64,000 nucleotides of DNA from a virus, in IMG/VR virus record IMGVR_UViG_3300035188_001352, positions 1 to 64,000 of that record; one strand, 5' to 3'. How positions within the stretch are numbered: position 1 is the first letter of the stretch; the number at the start of each line of letters is the position of its first letter. Shown piece by piece: positions 1 through 8,664 of this stretch. The notes beneath the pieces were generated by a model. It ran no database searches. It saw only the letters and a program-made list of their open reading frames with translations, and was not told where the DNA came from. A program made the position numbers and the translations under genes.

Positions 1-122
1 TCCGCAATACGAAGCTTACAACGAACTGCTTCATCCAAGAACGTCATTAACTTAGACTTGTCACTTGGGTTAGCCAAGATAGATTCAATTGATACGATTT
101 GTTTTTTCTCTTTAGCTGCCAT
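1..122 (-). CDS. hypothetical protein, N-terminal part
   Basis: An open frame begins with ATG at 120-122 and runs off the left edge of the window. It starts MAAKEKKQIVSIES and contains a helical, charged stretch (LANPSDKSKLMTFLDEAV). An extended -10 promoter lies about 40 bases upstream. The fragment is too short to assign a family. The start is supported by the promoter and by the stop-free frame. Confidence 0.6.
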   Translation of the reverse strand, partial: MAAKEKKQIVSIESILANPSDKSKLMTFLDEAVRCKLRIA

Positions 123-160
123 ATGCCTTATGCCTTTTATGTGATGTTGAACAAAAAATT

Positions 161-169
161 ATTATACCA
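161..169 (-). promoter_or_regulatory. extended -10 sigma70-like promoter
   Basis: On the minus strand this reads TGGTATAAT, a TATAAT box (revcomp of 161-166) preceded by TGn. No good -35 is seen at 16-18 bases. It lies just upstream of the partial gene at the left edge, which it would transcribe. Confidence 0.45.
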
Positions 170-190
170 CACTTTTATGTAGAAGTGATG

Positions 191-613
191 CTAACAAGAT
201 GTAGAAGTGTCTCGTTTGCCAGTAAAGATTGAACCCCGTACAACCGGGTCAAGATTGCTGTTGTTGATTGGGCCTTGTTGATTGACTACAAGGTAAAGTC
301 TTACGAGCTCGCCTTCAAGCCATTCGTTAGCAGGTGTAATATGAGGTAATTCACCAGAGTTAGTTTTAGGATTTGATTCCCACGCAAGTAAATGTTTCAA
401 TGAATGATTCAACTCGTTAAGGTCTGCAGCCAATTCGTTAAAAAACTTATTGCAAGAAGTAACACATTCTTTATAATCATTGAATCCATTACTTTCTATA
501 GTTGCATTAACACCATTGAATAGTTTGATAAACTCATGATGTTCAAATGAAGGTTTCTTCAATTCTAAACTAACTACAAATGAAAAGAATCTATTATCTA
601 TATCTTGTATCAT
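191..613 (-). CDS. hypothetical protein
   Basis: A 140-residue soluble protein with no family that I recognise. I chose the internal start MIQDID at 613 because the upstream gene stops at 615 (TAA, then AATG), so the longer frame to 646 would overlap it by 32 bases with no gain. It is the last gene of a tight minus-strand group (191-3743). There are no signal peptide, membrane segment or cysteine motifs. Confidence 0.6.
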   Translation of the reverse strand: MIQDIDNRFFSFVVSLELKKPSFEHHEFIKLFNGVNATIESNGFNDYKECVTSCNKFFNELAADLNELNHSLKHLLAWESNPKTNSGELPHITPANEWLEGELVRLYLVVNQQGPINNSNLDPVVRGSIFTGKRDTSTSC

Positions 614-614
614 T

Positions 615-1106
615 TTAATGCACCGTTCTATTAGTATCGAAATCAATCAATTCAGCTGCTTCAGGTGTAGTTACTATATTAAGCCGTAATTGTAGTGCAT
701 GCATTTCTTCATCAGCTAATACGTAAGTTAATTGAATATAGTCATTGATAGTTAAATCTCTTTCTGTTCGAGGTAATCCATCTAATGCAATTTGAAATAG
801 GTTATCATCTTCTTCACCTAATTCTTGGAGTTCTAGTTCTTTGATTAGTTCTTCTTCCTCTTCATCGGTATCTTCGCCATATGCAACTGCTGCAGGATAG
901 AAATCAGGATTAAACTCAATAGATAAAAATTCCTGTTCTTCAGTTAGAAGCAATTCATTTATAGCTTCTTCTGCTGCTTCTATAGCAAACATATCATATT
1001 GATACTCATTTGAGATAACGGTAACCTTAAACAAGTCATCGCATGAAATTCCAGGCAATAACCGTTCAAGAAACGGTTGAAACGCTTCTATAGTATAAAA
1101 GAACAT
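615..1106 (-). CDS. acidic hypothetical protein
   Basis: A 163-residue, strongly acidic protein with an Asp/Glu run near residues 80-100 (DTDEEEEELIKELELQE). It stops two bases before the next gene and starts directly at the stop of the 1107-2264 gene, so the three are probably co-translated. The acidity suggests a protein- or DNA-mimic surface, but no function can be assigned. Confidence 0.65.
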   Translation of the reverse strand: MFFYTIEAFQPFLERLLPGISCDDLFKVTVISNEYQYDMFAIEAAEEAINELLLTEEQEFLSIEFNPDFYPAAVAYGEDTDEEEEELIKELELQELGEEDDNLFQIALDGLPRTERDLTINDYIQLTYVLADEEMHALQLRLNIVTTPEAAELIDFDTNRTVH

Positions 1107-2264
1107 TTATATTGGGCCGATGATTTTTGGATTGTTAGGAATTAACGAAGTATCATCCGTGATGACATCTGCTGATGATAACCATTCTAAGTTATCATCA
1201 GCGACATGTATTAAAGGGGCAAAGCTAACGTAAGAAATAGAATTTTTAGAAACTTCTAAAGTAATAGAGCCATTATTTGAATAAAGTCGTAAATGATAAT
1301 CTACATCTGAAAGATTATTAAAATCAACAAAAGCTGAATAAATTCTATCAATAACAGAAAATGGAGGATACGCTAATAAAAATCTAAAGTTATTCAAATC
1401 AGTGTAAATAACATTGCTTGAAAAATGATTTCCATTTGGATACAAATTCAAAATTTGATTAGCAGGTAAAGATAAAGTATCTAAACATGTATAAACATCA
1501 TAAGTATCATTTCCATATTCAATAGTAGAAACATTTGTCCATGAAGTTTGATTTTCTAAATTAGAAACTAATAAAGTATTACGAGTAAAAGTTATTGGAT
1601 TAGATAAAACAATATTTTGATTTTGATAAACTATTACTTTTACTACTGAACTAATTGAATAAGAAGTATTGAAAACTACTTGATAACCATTTTGACCATT
1701 ATAGTTTAATCTATAATCATTGATTAGCGTTCCTTCAATTAATTCAACTCCATTCAAAAAAACTTTTACAATATCTGAAGATGTAAATCGCAAAACCTTT
1801 TTACTTGATGTAGAGTCAGGGCCAGAAACAGAATTGAAAGTAGAAGAAATAAAGTATGTAAATTCATCAAAAGTATTTACTTCAGATTGTTGAGTAGCAA
1901 ACGAAATTGATAAAGAAGACGGATTGTTGTTTATTGACGGATTTTGACGTTTGACTGCTAAAGATAAAGCCAAAGAACTAGAAGATGCTAAAGTAACATA
2001 AAGATTTTGTTCAGAACTATTTATAGTTGAAGATGTTTGATTTCTACTAATTTCAAAACGAGAAATCCAATCAGGAACGCCGTCGACAGGGGCAGAAGCC
2101 AAAACATTACGCAAACTTTTAGTAGCTATAGGTAATAACTTCCCACTACAGTTCAAAGTAATTGAACATAGGTTTATGAAGCTGTGTAAAGACGAAGCCT
2201 CAACATCTTTTGTTCTATTACATGTATTGCATTTATAAGTAACGAATTTTTTATTTGCAGCCAT
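1107..2264 (-). CDS. zinc-ribbon-headed beta-rich protein, possible virion protein
   Basis: A 385-residue protein. Its N-terminus carries a CxxC pair (YKCNTCNRTKD, about residues 11-20) and a second Cys pair near 32-40 (CSITLNCSG), the pattern of a small zinc ribbon. The rest is Ser/Asn/Thr-rich and beta-strand-like, as in phage fibre or baseplate accessory proteins. It is followed immediately by 615-1106. The structural role is inferred from composition and context, and no specific homologue is recognised. Confidence 0.6.
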   Translation of the reverse strand: MAANKKFVTYKCNTCNRTKDVEASSLHSFINLCSITLNCSGKLLPIATKSLRNVLASAPVDGVPDWISRFEISRNQTSSTINSSEQNLYVTLASSSSLALSLAVKRQNPSINNNPSSLSISFATQQSEVNTFDEFTYFISSTFNSVSGPDSTSSKKVLRFTSSDIVKVFLNGVELIEGTLINDYRLNYNGQNGYQVVFNTSYSISSVVKVIVYQNQNIVLSNPITFTRNTLLVSNLENQTSWTNVSTIEYGNDTYDVYTCLDTLSLPANQILNLYPNGNHFSSNVIYTDLNNFRFLLAYPPFSVIDRIYSAFVDFNNLSDVDYHLRLYSNNGSITLEVSKNSISYVSFAPLIHVADDNLEWLSSADVITDDTSLIPNNPKIIGPI

Positions 2265-2266
2265 TA

Positions 2267-2467
2267 TTATTCTGATGGATGTATTACATAAAGGTCTTCA
2301 GGTCTTACCCATTTGAACCATAAACCTGCATCAAGAGCAGGAGTTATTTCAACTATAGTCTGCTCTTTAGCTCGCAGATTTTTGCCAATAGTTTTAACTG
2401 CCGTTCGACCAGTTTGACGGACTTCTAAACCGTCATAGACATAACATAAATCTTTATCAATTACCAT
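2267..2467 (-). CDS. small conserved-looking phage protein
   Basis: A 66-residue protein with a compact domain pattern (YVYDGLEVRQTGRTAVK near the start, WFKWVRPEDLYVI near the end) typical of short beta-barrel phage proteins. It overlaps the exonuclease gene by 11 bases and lies 2 bases before the next gene, so translation is probably coupled. No function can be assigned. Confidence 0.6.
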   Translation of the reverse strand: MVIDKDLCYVYDGLEVRQTGRTAVKTIGKNLRAKEQTIVEITPALDAGLWFKWVRPEDLYVIHPSE

Positions 2468-3062
2468 CAGTTAAAGCCATCTCAACTAAGTCTCGCATAA
2501 ACTTTACAGCAGCAATTGTCATGAACACATCAGCCAATGCATTATGTGTATCACGGTCGCCAACTCCTGTTATTTCGAACAAGTGGTCTGATTTATATGT
2601 CACAAAATTGACAAAGCTAACACCTGCAGTATCAATCTTCACATTATGAACATGAAACATCATGTTATGTGGAACTAACATCTGACGCATAAACAATAAG
2701 TCATAATCGACATTGTGACCCATGACCATGATTTCCGGATTAGGTCCAAAATACTTCAACAAAAATTCGACAATTTGCACAACCGCATCTTCGTTAGACA
2801 GCCCGTGTTCTTCCAGATATGCTTGTGAAAGTCCGTGTATTGCTTCAGCTTCAGCAGACCATTTGTATCGGCTTGCATCAAACTTCATCTCAAGATAGAG
2901 AGAATCCACAACATCTAACGTTCGAGTGTTGAACACTGCCATACCCAAACTTAGTGCTTGATGGTCAATAGAACTATCACCGCCCCACGTTGAACCTGAA
3001 GTCTCAAAGTCAAGGCAAAGACCTAACTTAGGGGCACGAGATGTATAAAGTTGCAAAGTCAT
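2457..3062 (-). CDS. DEDDh-type 3'-5' exonuclease (DexA/RNase T-like)
   Basis: A 201-residue protein with the three exonuclease motifs of the DnaQ/RNase T superfamily. Exo I is LCLDFETSG (Asp and Glu near residues 18-20), Exo II is GHNVDYDLLFM (near 116-126), and Exo III is THNALADVF, with the His/Asp pair near 172-178. The whole protein is a single catalytic domain, as in T4 DexA and phage DnaQ-like exonucleases. It probably degrades single-stranded DNA or RNA 3' ends during phage nucleic-acid metabolism. It cannot be assigned to DNA or RNA from sequence alone. Confidence 0.85.
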   Translation of the reverse strand: MTLQLYTSRAPKLGLCLDFETSGSTWGGDSSIDHQALSLGMAVFNTRTLDVVDSLYLEMKFDASRYKWSAEAEAIHGLSQAYLEEHGLSNEDAVVQIVEFLLKYFGPNPEIMVMGHNVDYDLLFMRQMLVPHNMMFHVHNVKIDTAGVSFVNFVTYKSDHLFEITGVGDRDTHNALADVFMTIAAVKFMRDLVEMALTDGN

Positions 3063-3113
3063 ATAAAGTTAAACCTAATAAAAGTAGTATAGGTTCAATT
3101 ATATCAGGTGTTG

Positions 3114-3743
3114 CTACGAATGTAAATGGTTCAAAAAGTCAGTAACAAGTTCAACACGTTCTGTTCTTCCTTCGCAGAAGACATCCAACTTAGCATAAAA
3201 GTTCTTAGTTGCTGGACGACGTATAGCATCACCATATAAAGTAGAATATGAAATCAGCAAGTTTTCAAATTGAGCTCTACTTTGTTCATCAGCACGATTC
3301 GGGTCAAGTTCAAATGGAATGTTTGGATGAGCATGTACGATGACTAACCCGTTGTAGATACGTTGAGCTTCAATACATCTTGCTTTGAAATCTGCAAACC
3401 AGGTACGTTGTGCTTCAGAAGTTCTATTTAGACGAGATACCCAAATCTCAGTATAAGCTGCAATATCGAAGAATGACCTTTCAGTCAAAACGAGTTTGGA
3501 ATCTTCTGCTTTAGCTAAAGCACTATCATGACTCCATTTGTATTCAAAAACTTTTTCTTGATAATCTTTCATTTTGTAGAAAGATGTCAATACTTCTTGA
3601 AGATTTTCTACACCGAGTTCTTCTTGAACAGCACGAGATACTTTGAATGTATCTACTGTAAATTGAGAATTTGCTGATAATCCCTCAAGAATTGCGGATT
3701 TTCCAGAACCGTGAGTTCCGCTAACTGCGACTAAAATTGACAT
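3114..3743 (-). CDS. P-loop AAA/kinase-like ATPase
   Basis: A 209-residue protein with a Walker A motif at its N-terminus (SGTHGSGKSAIL, residues 8-19) and a DxA/TERSFFDI segment near 85-95 that resembles the DR(S/G) region of nucleoside and nucleotide kinases or AAA_28 phage ATPases. It probably phosphorylates a small substrate or acts as an ATPase in nucleotide metabolism or repair. It lies between the exonuclease and a structural gene. The exact substrate is unknown. Confidence 0.75.
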   Translation of the reverse strand: MSILVAVSGTHGSGKSAILEGLSANSQFTVDTFKVSRAVQEELGVENLQEVLTSFYKMKDYQEKVFEYKWSHDSALAKAEDSKLVLTERSFFDIAAYTEIWVSRLNRTSEAQRTWFADFKARCIEAQRIYNGLVIVHAHPNIPFELDPNRADEQSRAQFENLLISYSTLYGDAIRRPATKNFYAKLDVFCEGRTERVELVTDFLNHLHS

Positions 3744-3776
3744 ATGAAAAGATACTCCAGAAATAAGTGTTGCGAA

Positions 3777-4214
3777 TTACATGAGAAGTGCTAAGTATAA
3801 CAAGCTCTCATCAATTGCGGTAACCCATTTAGAAGTTCCTGCAGTATTTCCTATCTGCACCATCAACATGCTTGTAGTAGTATTATACCACATTTGACCT
3901 TTTGCGATAAAAGTTGGAGCAGTTGGACCAACCTGACATGCGCAAGACTGTGAAAGTATCCAAGCTGTCCCATCCCAGACTTTCAGTTGTTTTAGCGTCT
4001 TACTGTACCATTGTTGTCCGTAAACAGGATGAAGAGGCGCAGTATCAGAAGCAAAGTTTTCAAGTATTTTCAAAAAATTTGTTTGATGTATTTGCCCATG
4101 ATTTGGAACTCCACGACCAACAAAGGTCAATGAAGTTGAAGTATCATCTGTAGTAAGCGGCGCAAGAGGTATATCTGCGACCGAAGTATCAGCATGTTTT
4201 ATTTGATAAGTCAT
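3777..4214 (-). CDS. virion structural protein with GQxWYxxxxxxLxVWDG repeats
   Basis: A 145-residue protein with two copies of a short beta repeat: GQQWYSKTLKQLKVWDGTAW (about 66-85) and GQMWYNTTTSMLMVQIG (about 101-117). This repeat is common in T4-like tail and neck appendage proteins. The same repeat occurs twice in the gp13-like neck protein at 30553-32067, which suggests a shared virion context. An AATAAATA late-type box lies about 47 bases upstream (4261-4268). Exact position in the particle is unknown. Confidence 0.65.
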   Translation of the reverse strand: MTYQIKHADTSVADIPLAPLTTDDTSTSLTFVGRGVPNHGQIHQTNFLKILENFASDTAPLHPVYGQQWYSKTLKQLKVWDGTAWILSQSCACQVGPTAPTFIAKGQMWYNTTTSMLMVQIGNTAGTSKWVTAIDESLLYLALLM

Positions 4215-4260
4215 GTTAATTTAGCTCCATCTATAGAAAGCGAGTATTTGAATATAATAA

Positions 4261-4268
4261 TATTTATT
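4261..4268 (-). promoter_or_regulatory. T4-late-like promoter box
   Basis: The minus strand reads AATAAATA about 47 bases upstream of the 4214 start, close to the T4 late consensus TATAAATA. It overlaps the last bases of the upstream gene. Confidence 0.4.
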
Positions 4269-4683
4269 AATGTTGAGCCTTCGTTACAAGGCTTATCCAT
4301 TTATTCAATGCCATTTCAGGATTATGATAAAGTTCCAAATCTTCATTTGCCTCAACGATTGCAAGTTGACGTAATAGCCATTCTGCTAACTTGACTTGTT
4401 CATCATCTTTCAGACCTTTGATATCATCAAGTAATTCCTTAGGAGTTGGATTCTCATAGACATAACGAGGTTTCATTGCACTATGAGATTGTTGGAACTG
4501 AAGAATATCATTCTGCGGATTGACTGGTGAAAACTTGAACAATTGAACAAGTTGTGCAATCAGAACAGTTTGTGCAGTGTTAGTGATTTTGCCTGCGTTT
4601 CTTACTTCGTCAAGAAGCATAGTCATATGTATAGGAGTGCTTGACTCACTGATAACATGTGGTTTGATGTCGATAAGTTTCAT
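4267..4683 (-). CDS. hypothetical protein
   Basis: A 138-residue, mostly helical protein (TPKELLDDIKGLKDDEQVKLAEWLLRQL near the middle). It is the first gene after the non-coding block that follows terminase, and a GATAAATA late-type box lies at 4935-4942. It begins MKLIDIKPHVISES, which is only loosely like the capsid-targeting heads of the array family, and it lacks their tail. The function is unknown. Confidence 0.6.
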   Translation of the reverse strand: MKLIDIKPHVISESSTPIHMTMLLDEVRNAGKITNTAQTVLIAQLVQLFKFSPVNPQNDILQFQQSHSAMKPRYVYENPTPKELLDDIKGLKDDEQVKLAEWLLRQLAIVEANEDLELYHNPEMALNKWISLVTKAQH

Positions 4684-5041
4684 GATAGATGTTCTCTCTC
4701 TCTTTATATAAATGTTTGATTTACTATTTACACCTAAGCCATAATCTATGCAAGCTAAAAAACTGACAGACTATATAATTGATTTCGCTCGTGTCTAAGC
4801 AGTTGATTTTATTACTCGAAAAACTGACAGACTAAGGGTATATATTATATTCAGTTGTCTCTCTCCTCTCCTCTTCAATTTCGTTATTACTAGAAGTTGA
4901 CGTTTTTCTAAGTAGTTGATTTTATTACTAAAAATATTTATCATTATCTTCGTAACTTATTGATTTTATTACTAGTTTTCAAACACATCATTTTCCATGA
5001 CTAATCACTCGGCAATTTTTTAAGAAAAACGAGGTTTTTCC
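4684..5041. repeat. non-coding repeat block beside the terminase gene
   Basis: This stretch has no credible gene. It holds two copies of AAAAACTGACAGACTA (4758-4773 and 4819-4834) and three copies of a TTGATTTTATTACT element: 4794-4816 and 4907-4929 (TCTAAGNAGTTGATTTTATT...) and a shorter one at 4953-4974. A pyrimidine tract lies at 4856-4877 and a GATAAATA box (minus) at 4935-4942. Such direct repeats next to terL could be a packaging recognition site, an origin or a protein-binding array. This is inference only. Confidence 0.6.
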
Positions 5042-6601
5042 TCAAAGCACCATAAAAGGTATTGCTTCATCACTTTCATCTAATGGAGTGTCAGGTCCAA
5101 AGCTATTTACCGCTGGGTTATAATCTTCGGCATTATATTCATATAACAACTTTCTAGCTTTGTCATCAAACTCACTTACATGCTTTAGCAATCTAATAAT
5201 AAGTAATAATGCAGACACACTGTCATCAGTAGCTCCAATCTTAGCGGCATAAGAACCACCTGAAGCAATAAAGTTCTTAAGTTCAAAGATATTGATTTCA
5301 GACCTTATCTCCAATCCGTTCTTTATCTTTTCAACCATAGACTTTAGTTGAAGACAAGCGAGGATTTTGTTACGATTTGTTGTTTGCATTCCTAACTTGC
5401 CAGGCACATCATTGATAAGTTCGGCATACTCAGGTGGATGTTCATCGGTATTATAAAGAGCACCAATAGCTTCACCAACTCCATTTCGTTCAAATGTCCA
5501 GAATACTTCAGGTCGTTTGTTATTCATAGTATGACTTGACATTTTGTTTAGTAACCACTTTATTCTATCATATAAGTCAGGTATGTTTAGACTATTAGTT
5601 CGAAGCTCAGCAACTTGAATAAGTGATGGAAACTCAAACACTTCAACAACACTGTAATCTCGACCCGAACCCGTTGCAATATCAACACCTACAAGATAAG
5701 CAGCATCAGCACGAATGTTTTCCCAGAAAGAAAAGCCCTTGTCAATAAAGATTGGTTGTTGATGTCTAAGTTCGATAAGACGTTGTGATTGGATAAGAAG
5801 AGCATCAGAAGAAAGGAATTCGCAATCAAGTTCTACTCGTACAACAAGTTCCCCTAGTTTTGCAAGCATTTCTTCTCGATAACCAGATTCAGGACCACGT
5901 TCAGGATGTTGAGTATAATGAGCAAAAGTATGACTAAAGCTGTTTAGACCTGCAAGACATTCTCTCCACAATCTAGCAAACAAGTCAGTATCACCATTAG
6001 GAGTAGTTGTCATAATCAACTTACCACCAGTTGAAAGAGCCGGAGCAATTGAAGCCCAAATCTTTTCTTGGATACGAGTTGAAATAAAGCTAATCTCGTC
6101 AAGCATTAGAATTGATGGTGAATTACCACGACCAGTTTTTTCTGTAGTTGCTTGTGATTTGATGATTGAACCATTGTCAAATTCGATTGATGTACGATTG
6201 TAGAACTTGACTCCAGGCTTCAACCAATTTGGAAGCTCTTCATATGCAAATTTGATTTTGGCCATGATGTCTGTAGCATGGTCCATGTTCTTAGATGCTA
6301 TCACACATGCTTGGTCATCAGTAAAAGCAGAAAGCCAAAAGATGTAGATTGCCGCAGTAGTTGTCTTACCAAGCTGGCGAGACATTAGTGCTAACGTATC
6401 TTTGTTATTGTGAATTGCTAGAATGAATTCTTCTTGATAGTCAAACAGCTCAAATAGAACCGTACCTTTAATAGCATGCTGAATTTTGACATAGTTTTTG
6501 ATGAAGTATATCGGGTCATTCATACACTTCTCAAGTTCTTGGATTTGCCAAGCTTCGTATTCAGTTTCTGTATTCGCTCGCTTTAGATAAGGATTTGCCA
6601 T
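5042..6601 (-). CDS. 17: terminase large subunit (T4 gp17-like)
   Basis: A 519-residue DNA-packaging motor. The N-terminal ATPase has Walker A SRQLGKTTTAA (about 73-83), Walker B ILMLDE (about 163-168) and the coupling motif TTTPNG (about 198-203). The C-terminal RNase H-fold nuclease starts near VGVDIATGSGRDYSVV (about 301-316), with further acidic residues near FERNGVGE and ATDDSVSALL. This order matches T4 gp17, although the protein is shorter than its 610 residues. It cuts and pumps DNA at the portal. A TATAAATA late-type box lies 35 bases upstream (6636-6643), and the gene is separated from the paralog array by 45 bases. Confidence 0.95.
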   Translation of the reverse strand: MANPYLKRANTETEYEAWQIQELEKCMNDPIYFIKNYVKIQHAIKGTVLFELFDYQEEFILAIHNNKDTLALMSRQLGKTTTAAIYIFWLSAFTDDQACVIASKNMDHATDIMAKIKFAYEELPNWLKPGVKFYNRTSIEFDNGSIIKSQATTEKTGRGNSPSILMLDEISFISTRIQEKIWASIAPALSTGGKLIMTTTPNGDTDLFARLWRECLAGLNSFSHTFAHYTQHPERGPESGYREEMLAKLGELVVRVELDCEFLSSDALLIQSQRLIELRHQQPIFIDKGFSFWENIRADAAYLVGVDIATGSGRDYSVVEVFEFPSLIQVAELRTNSLNIPDLYDRIKWLLNKMSSHTMNNKRPEVFWTFERNGVGEAIGALYNTDEHPPEYAELINDVPGKLGMQTTNRNKILACLQLKSMVEKIKNGLEIRSEINIFELKNFIASGGSYAAKIGATDDSVSALLLIIRLLKHVSEFDDKARKLLYEYNAEDYNPAVNSFGPDTPLDESDEAIPFMVL

Positions 6602-6635
6602 ATAATATAGATATTAGAATAGTAATTAATATCTA

Positions 6636-6643
6636 TATTTATA
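6636..6643 (-). promoter_or_regulatory. T4-late-like promoter box for gp17
   Basis: The minus strand reads exactly TATAAATA, the T4 late promoter -10 consensus, 35 bases upstream of the terminase start and just after the last array gene. It would allow independent late expression of terminase. Confidence 0.55.
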
Positions 6644-6646
6644 TTC

Positions 6647-7348
6647 TTATAATTCAGCATATTCATCTAAATCCTTTTCAATTAGTTCTCGTTGACATGC
6701 AATAAAGTCTCTATTACCATTTAAATGTTTATTTAGAATACTAAGAGCTTCTTTACATGATTCACTTTCGTCATTTACATCCCCCGTAAATGCATATACA
6801 TCTGTTAAAGTTGGAATCTTTAAAAATGATAAAATAGGTCCAACATAATTAGGATTTATTCTTATTGTTTCTGCATCCAAAATATGTTTATGAATATTTG
6901 AAAAAGAAGCATTTACAAATGCCTCTAGTTGTATTTCTCCATTAGGACAATATTTTGGAAAATTCTCAAAAGATGTAATTTTACGATACTTAAAAAGATG
7001 ATATGTTATAAAAACATCCCTATAATCTGATTTACATACTAATTTTTCAGGAAAGTTTTTGAATGATTTTAATTTTTCTAAACGCTCCAAAATCATATAT
7101 TTTGCATTTCGGATTTTGAATGGGAATTCACCATTAGCATCTAACATTTCATCATAAATTATAAGAGTTCCTAACTGACAATCAACTATCCCAGATGCAG
7201 ATATTTTGAAACCGTGCAAAGAGTTTTTCTTTGGGTCATTCGGTATAAGTTCTTGACTTGCCCAATCATTTAATAGGTCTCGAATACGTTGAACGTATTC
7301 GCTATTTGAAGCCGTGTCTTCTTGTAAGTATTGTTTAAAGCTCTGCAT
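6647..7348 (-). CDS. array family A1: CTS-headed, LRR-type paralog
   Basis: A 233-residue protein, the last gene of array A. The head is MQSFKQYLQE; the start at 7348 was chosen over the ATG at 7354 by alignment with paralogs. Module type 1 follows (HGFKISASG..., ML..NGEFPFKI), then two degenerate LRR-like units (LKSFKNFPEKL, ITSFENFPKY) and the NIHKHI segment. A GPILSFLKI core and the tail ACQRELIEKDLDEYAEL close it. It overlaps the upstream gene by 14 bases. Confidence 0.85.
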   Translation of the reverse strand: MQSFKQYLQEDTASNSEYVQRIRDLLNDWASQELIPNDPKKNSLHGFKISASGIVDCQLGTLIIYDEMLDANGEFPFKIRNAKYMILERLEKLKSFKNFPEKLVCKSDYRDVFITYHLFKYRKITSFENFPKYCPNGEIQLEAFVNASFSNIHKHILDAETIRINPNYVGPILSFLKIPTLTDVYAFTGDVNDESESCKEALSILNKHLNGNRDFIACQRELIEKDLDEYAEL

Positions 7349-8009
7349 ATTCATCTAAATCCTTTTCAATTAGTTCTCGTTGACAAGCTACAACATTTCT
7401 ATCACCATCTAAATGTGTTCTGACAATTCGAATGGCCTCATTTAATTTATCGTATTTTGCTAATCTAATACTATTAGAAGAAAACCAAACTTGAGTTGGA
7501 TGAGGTATTTGTAATAATCCTAATAACCCTCCATTAAAATACTCCATTTGATAAATGTGAATCGCATCACATTTTACTAGCTTTTTGATATTTGTAAAAA
7601 CTGTATCAACTTGAACATTGATAGACAATAAATGACAAACTACTTGAAATGGAAGTAATCTATTCAATCCTATATTACAATTAGCCGAAAACTTATGATG
7701 ATTAATGACATGCGCAAAGTTCATTTTATACTCAGAGCAAACTGCTTCCATAATCTTACCATGCAAATCAAACTGAGCTTTTTCAGATTTCAACCAATTA
7801 CTATCAGGGTCTATAATAACTACAACAAAACCTTCAGTGCTTACATCTTGAAGTGAAAACTTAAAGCCTTTCAACACTGGTGAGACTATACCACGAACTT
7901 TTGCTGAAGTTATGTCTGTTATAGGATTTCCTGGAAAGTAATAACAACATTCAAGATAAACTGAATTCTGAGTTTCACCTTCTTGCAAGTATTGTTTAAA
8001 ATTCTGCAT
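7335..8009 (-). CDS. array family A2: CTS-headed, type 3 paralog
   Basis: A 224-residue protein with head MQNFKQYLQE and tail ACQRELIEKDLDEYAEL. Its middle is a distinct module (CCYYFPG..., LKGFKFSLQDVS, DPDSNWLKSE, KIMEAVC) that recurs only in A13 (15233-15904). The two are therefore a paralog pair separated by ten other members. No LRR-like units are seen. It shares 14 bases with A3 upstream and 14 with A1 downstream. Confidence 0.85.
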   Translation of the reverse strand: MQNFKQYLQEGETQNSVYLECCYYFPGNPITDITSAKVRGIVSPVLKGFKFSLQDVSTEGFVVVIIDPDSNWLKSEKAQFDLHGKIMEAVCSEYKMNFAHVINHHKFSANCNIGLNRLLPFQVVCHLLSINVQVDTVFTNIKKLVKCDAIHIYQMEYFNGGLLGLLQIPHPTQVWFSSNSIRLAKYDKLNEAIRIVRTHLDGDRNVVACQRELIEKDLDEYAEL

Positions 8010-8664
8010 ATTCGTCTAAATCACGTTCAATTAGTTCTCGTTGACAAGCTACAACATTTTGACGTTCAGGATTCAAATGCTTATTGATAACATACATCCA
8101 ATGCAATTCATGATAATCTGATGTTGATAAGTTGATTGCTTTACCTTTCTTAGCTAACCTAATAATGCCTAATGCCTTTCCGGTAACGTTTTCACAATTA
8201 CGAATATATAAGTTTCTAAAAGAAGATATAATTTTATCAATTCCGGATAATGAAGATTTATTTTCTACATTTACATAAACAGTATCATATGAAATTGGAA
8301 TTGAAAGTTTAGGAACCTCATGTGAAAAGAATAGATTAACATGGTGGTCTTCATGATTTTCTCGATAGTTAGAAGAATCACCTGCAAATTCATTCAATAC
8401 GTCTAAAACATTTTCACGATAATTATCAAAAGCATCAACATTTTTATCTTCAATCAATAATTTAATAGAAAATGAAATAGTACTAACTAATATAATACTA
8501 TCAGTTCCAGTCTTTTCATTGATAAGTTTTTTGAACTGTTGCAAATTTGCTTTCATCTTCTTACATAAGTCAGTCAATCCGCTAAATTCTAATGTAAGCT
8601 CTATCATATGATTTTGTTTTAACTTTGGAATAGCTTCGTGTTCAAATAGTTCTTTTACTTTCAT
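7996..8664 (-). CDS. array family A3: CTS-like head, type 2 paralog
   Basis: A 222-residue protein. The head MKVKELFEHEA is a variant in which the glutamate follows FEH rather than a clean LxE. The type 2 module (a roughly 100-residue alpha/beta domain ending SIPISYDTVYVNVENKSSL) leads into SGIDKII, GIIRLAKKG and the tail ACQRELIERDLDEYAEF. It is closest to A7. The start overlaps the A4 stop as TAATG. Confidence 0.85.
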   Translation of the reverse strand: MKVKELFEHEAIPKLKQNHMIELTLEFSGLTDLCKKMKANLQQFKKLINEKTGTDSIILVSTISFSIKLLIEDKNVDAFDNYRENVLDVLNEFAGDSSNYRENHEDHHVNLFFSHEVPKLSIPISYDTVYVNVENKSSLSGIDKIISSFRNLYIRNCENVTGKALGIIRLAKKGKAINLSTSDYHELHWMYVINKHLNPERQNVVACQRELIERDLDEYAEF

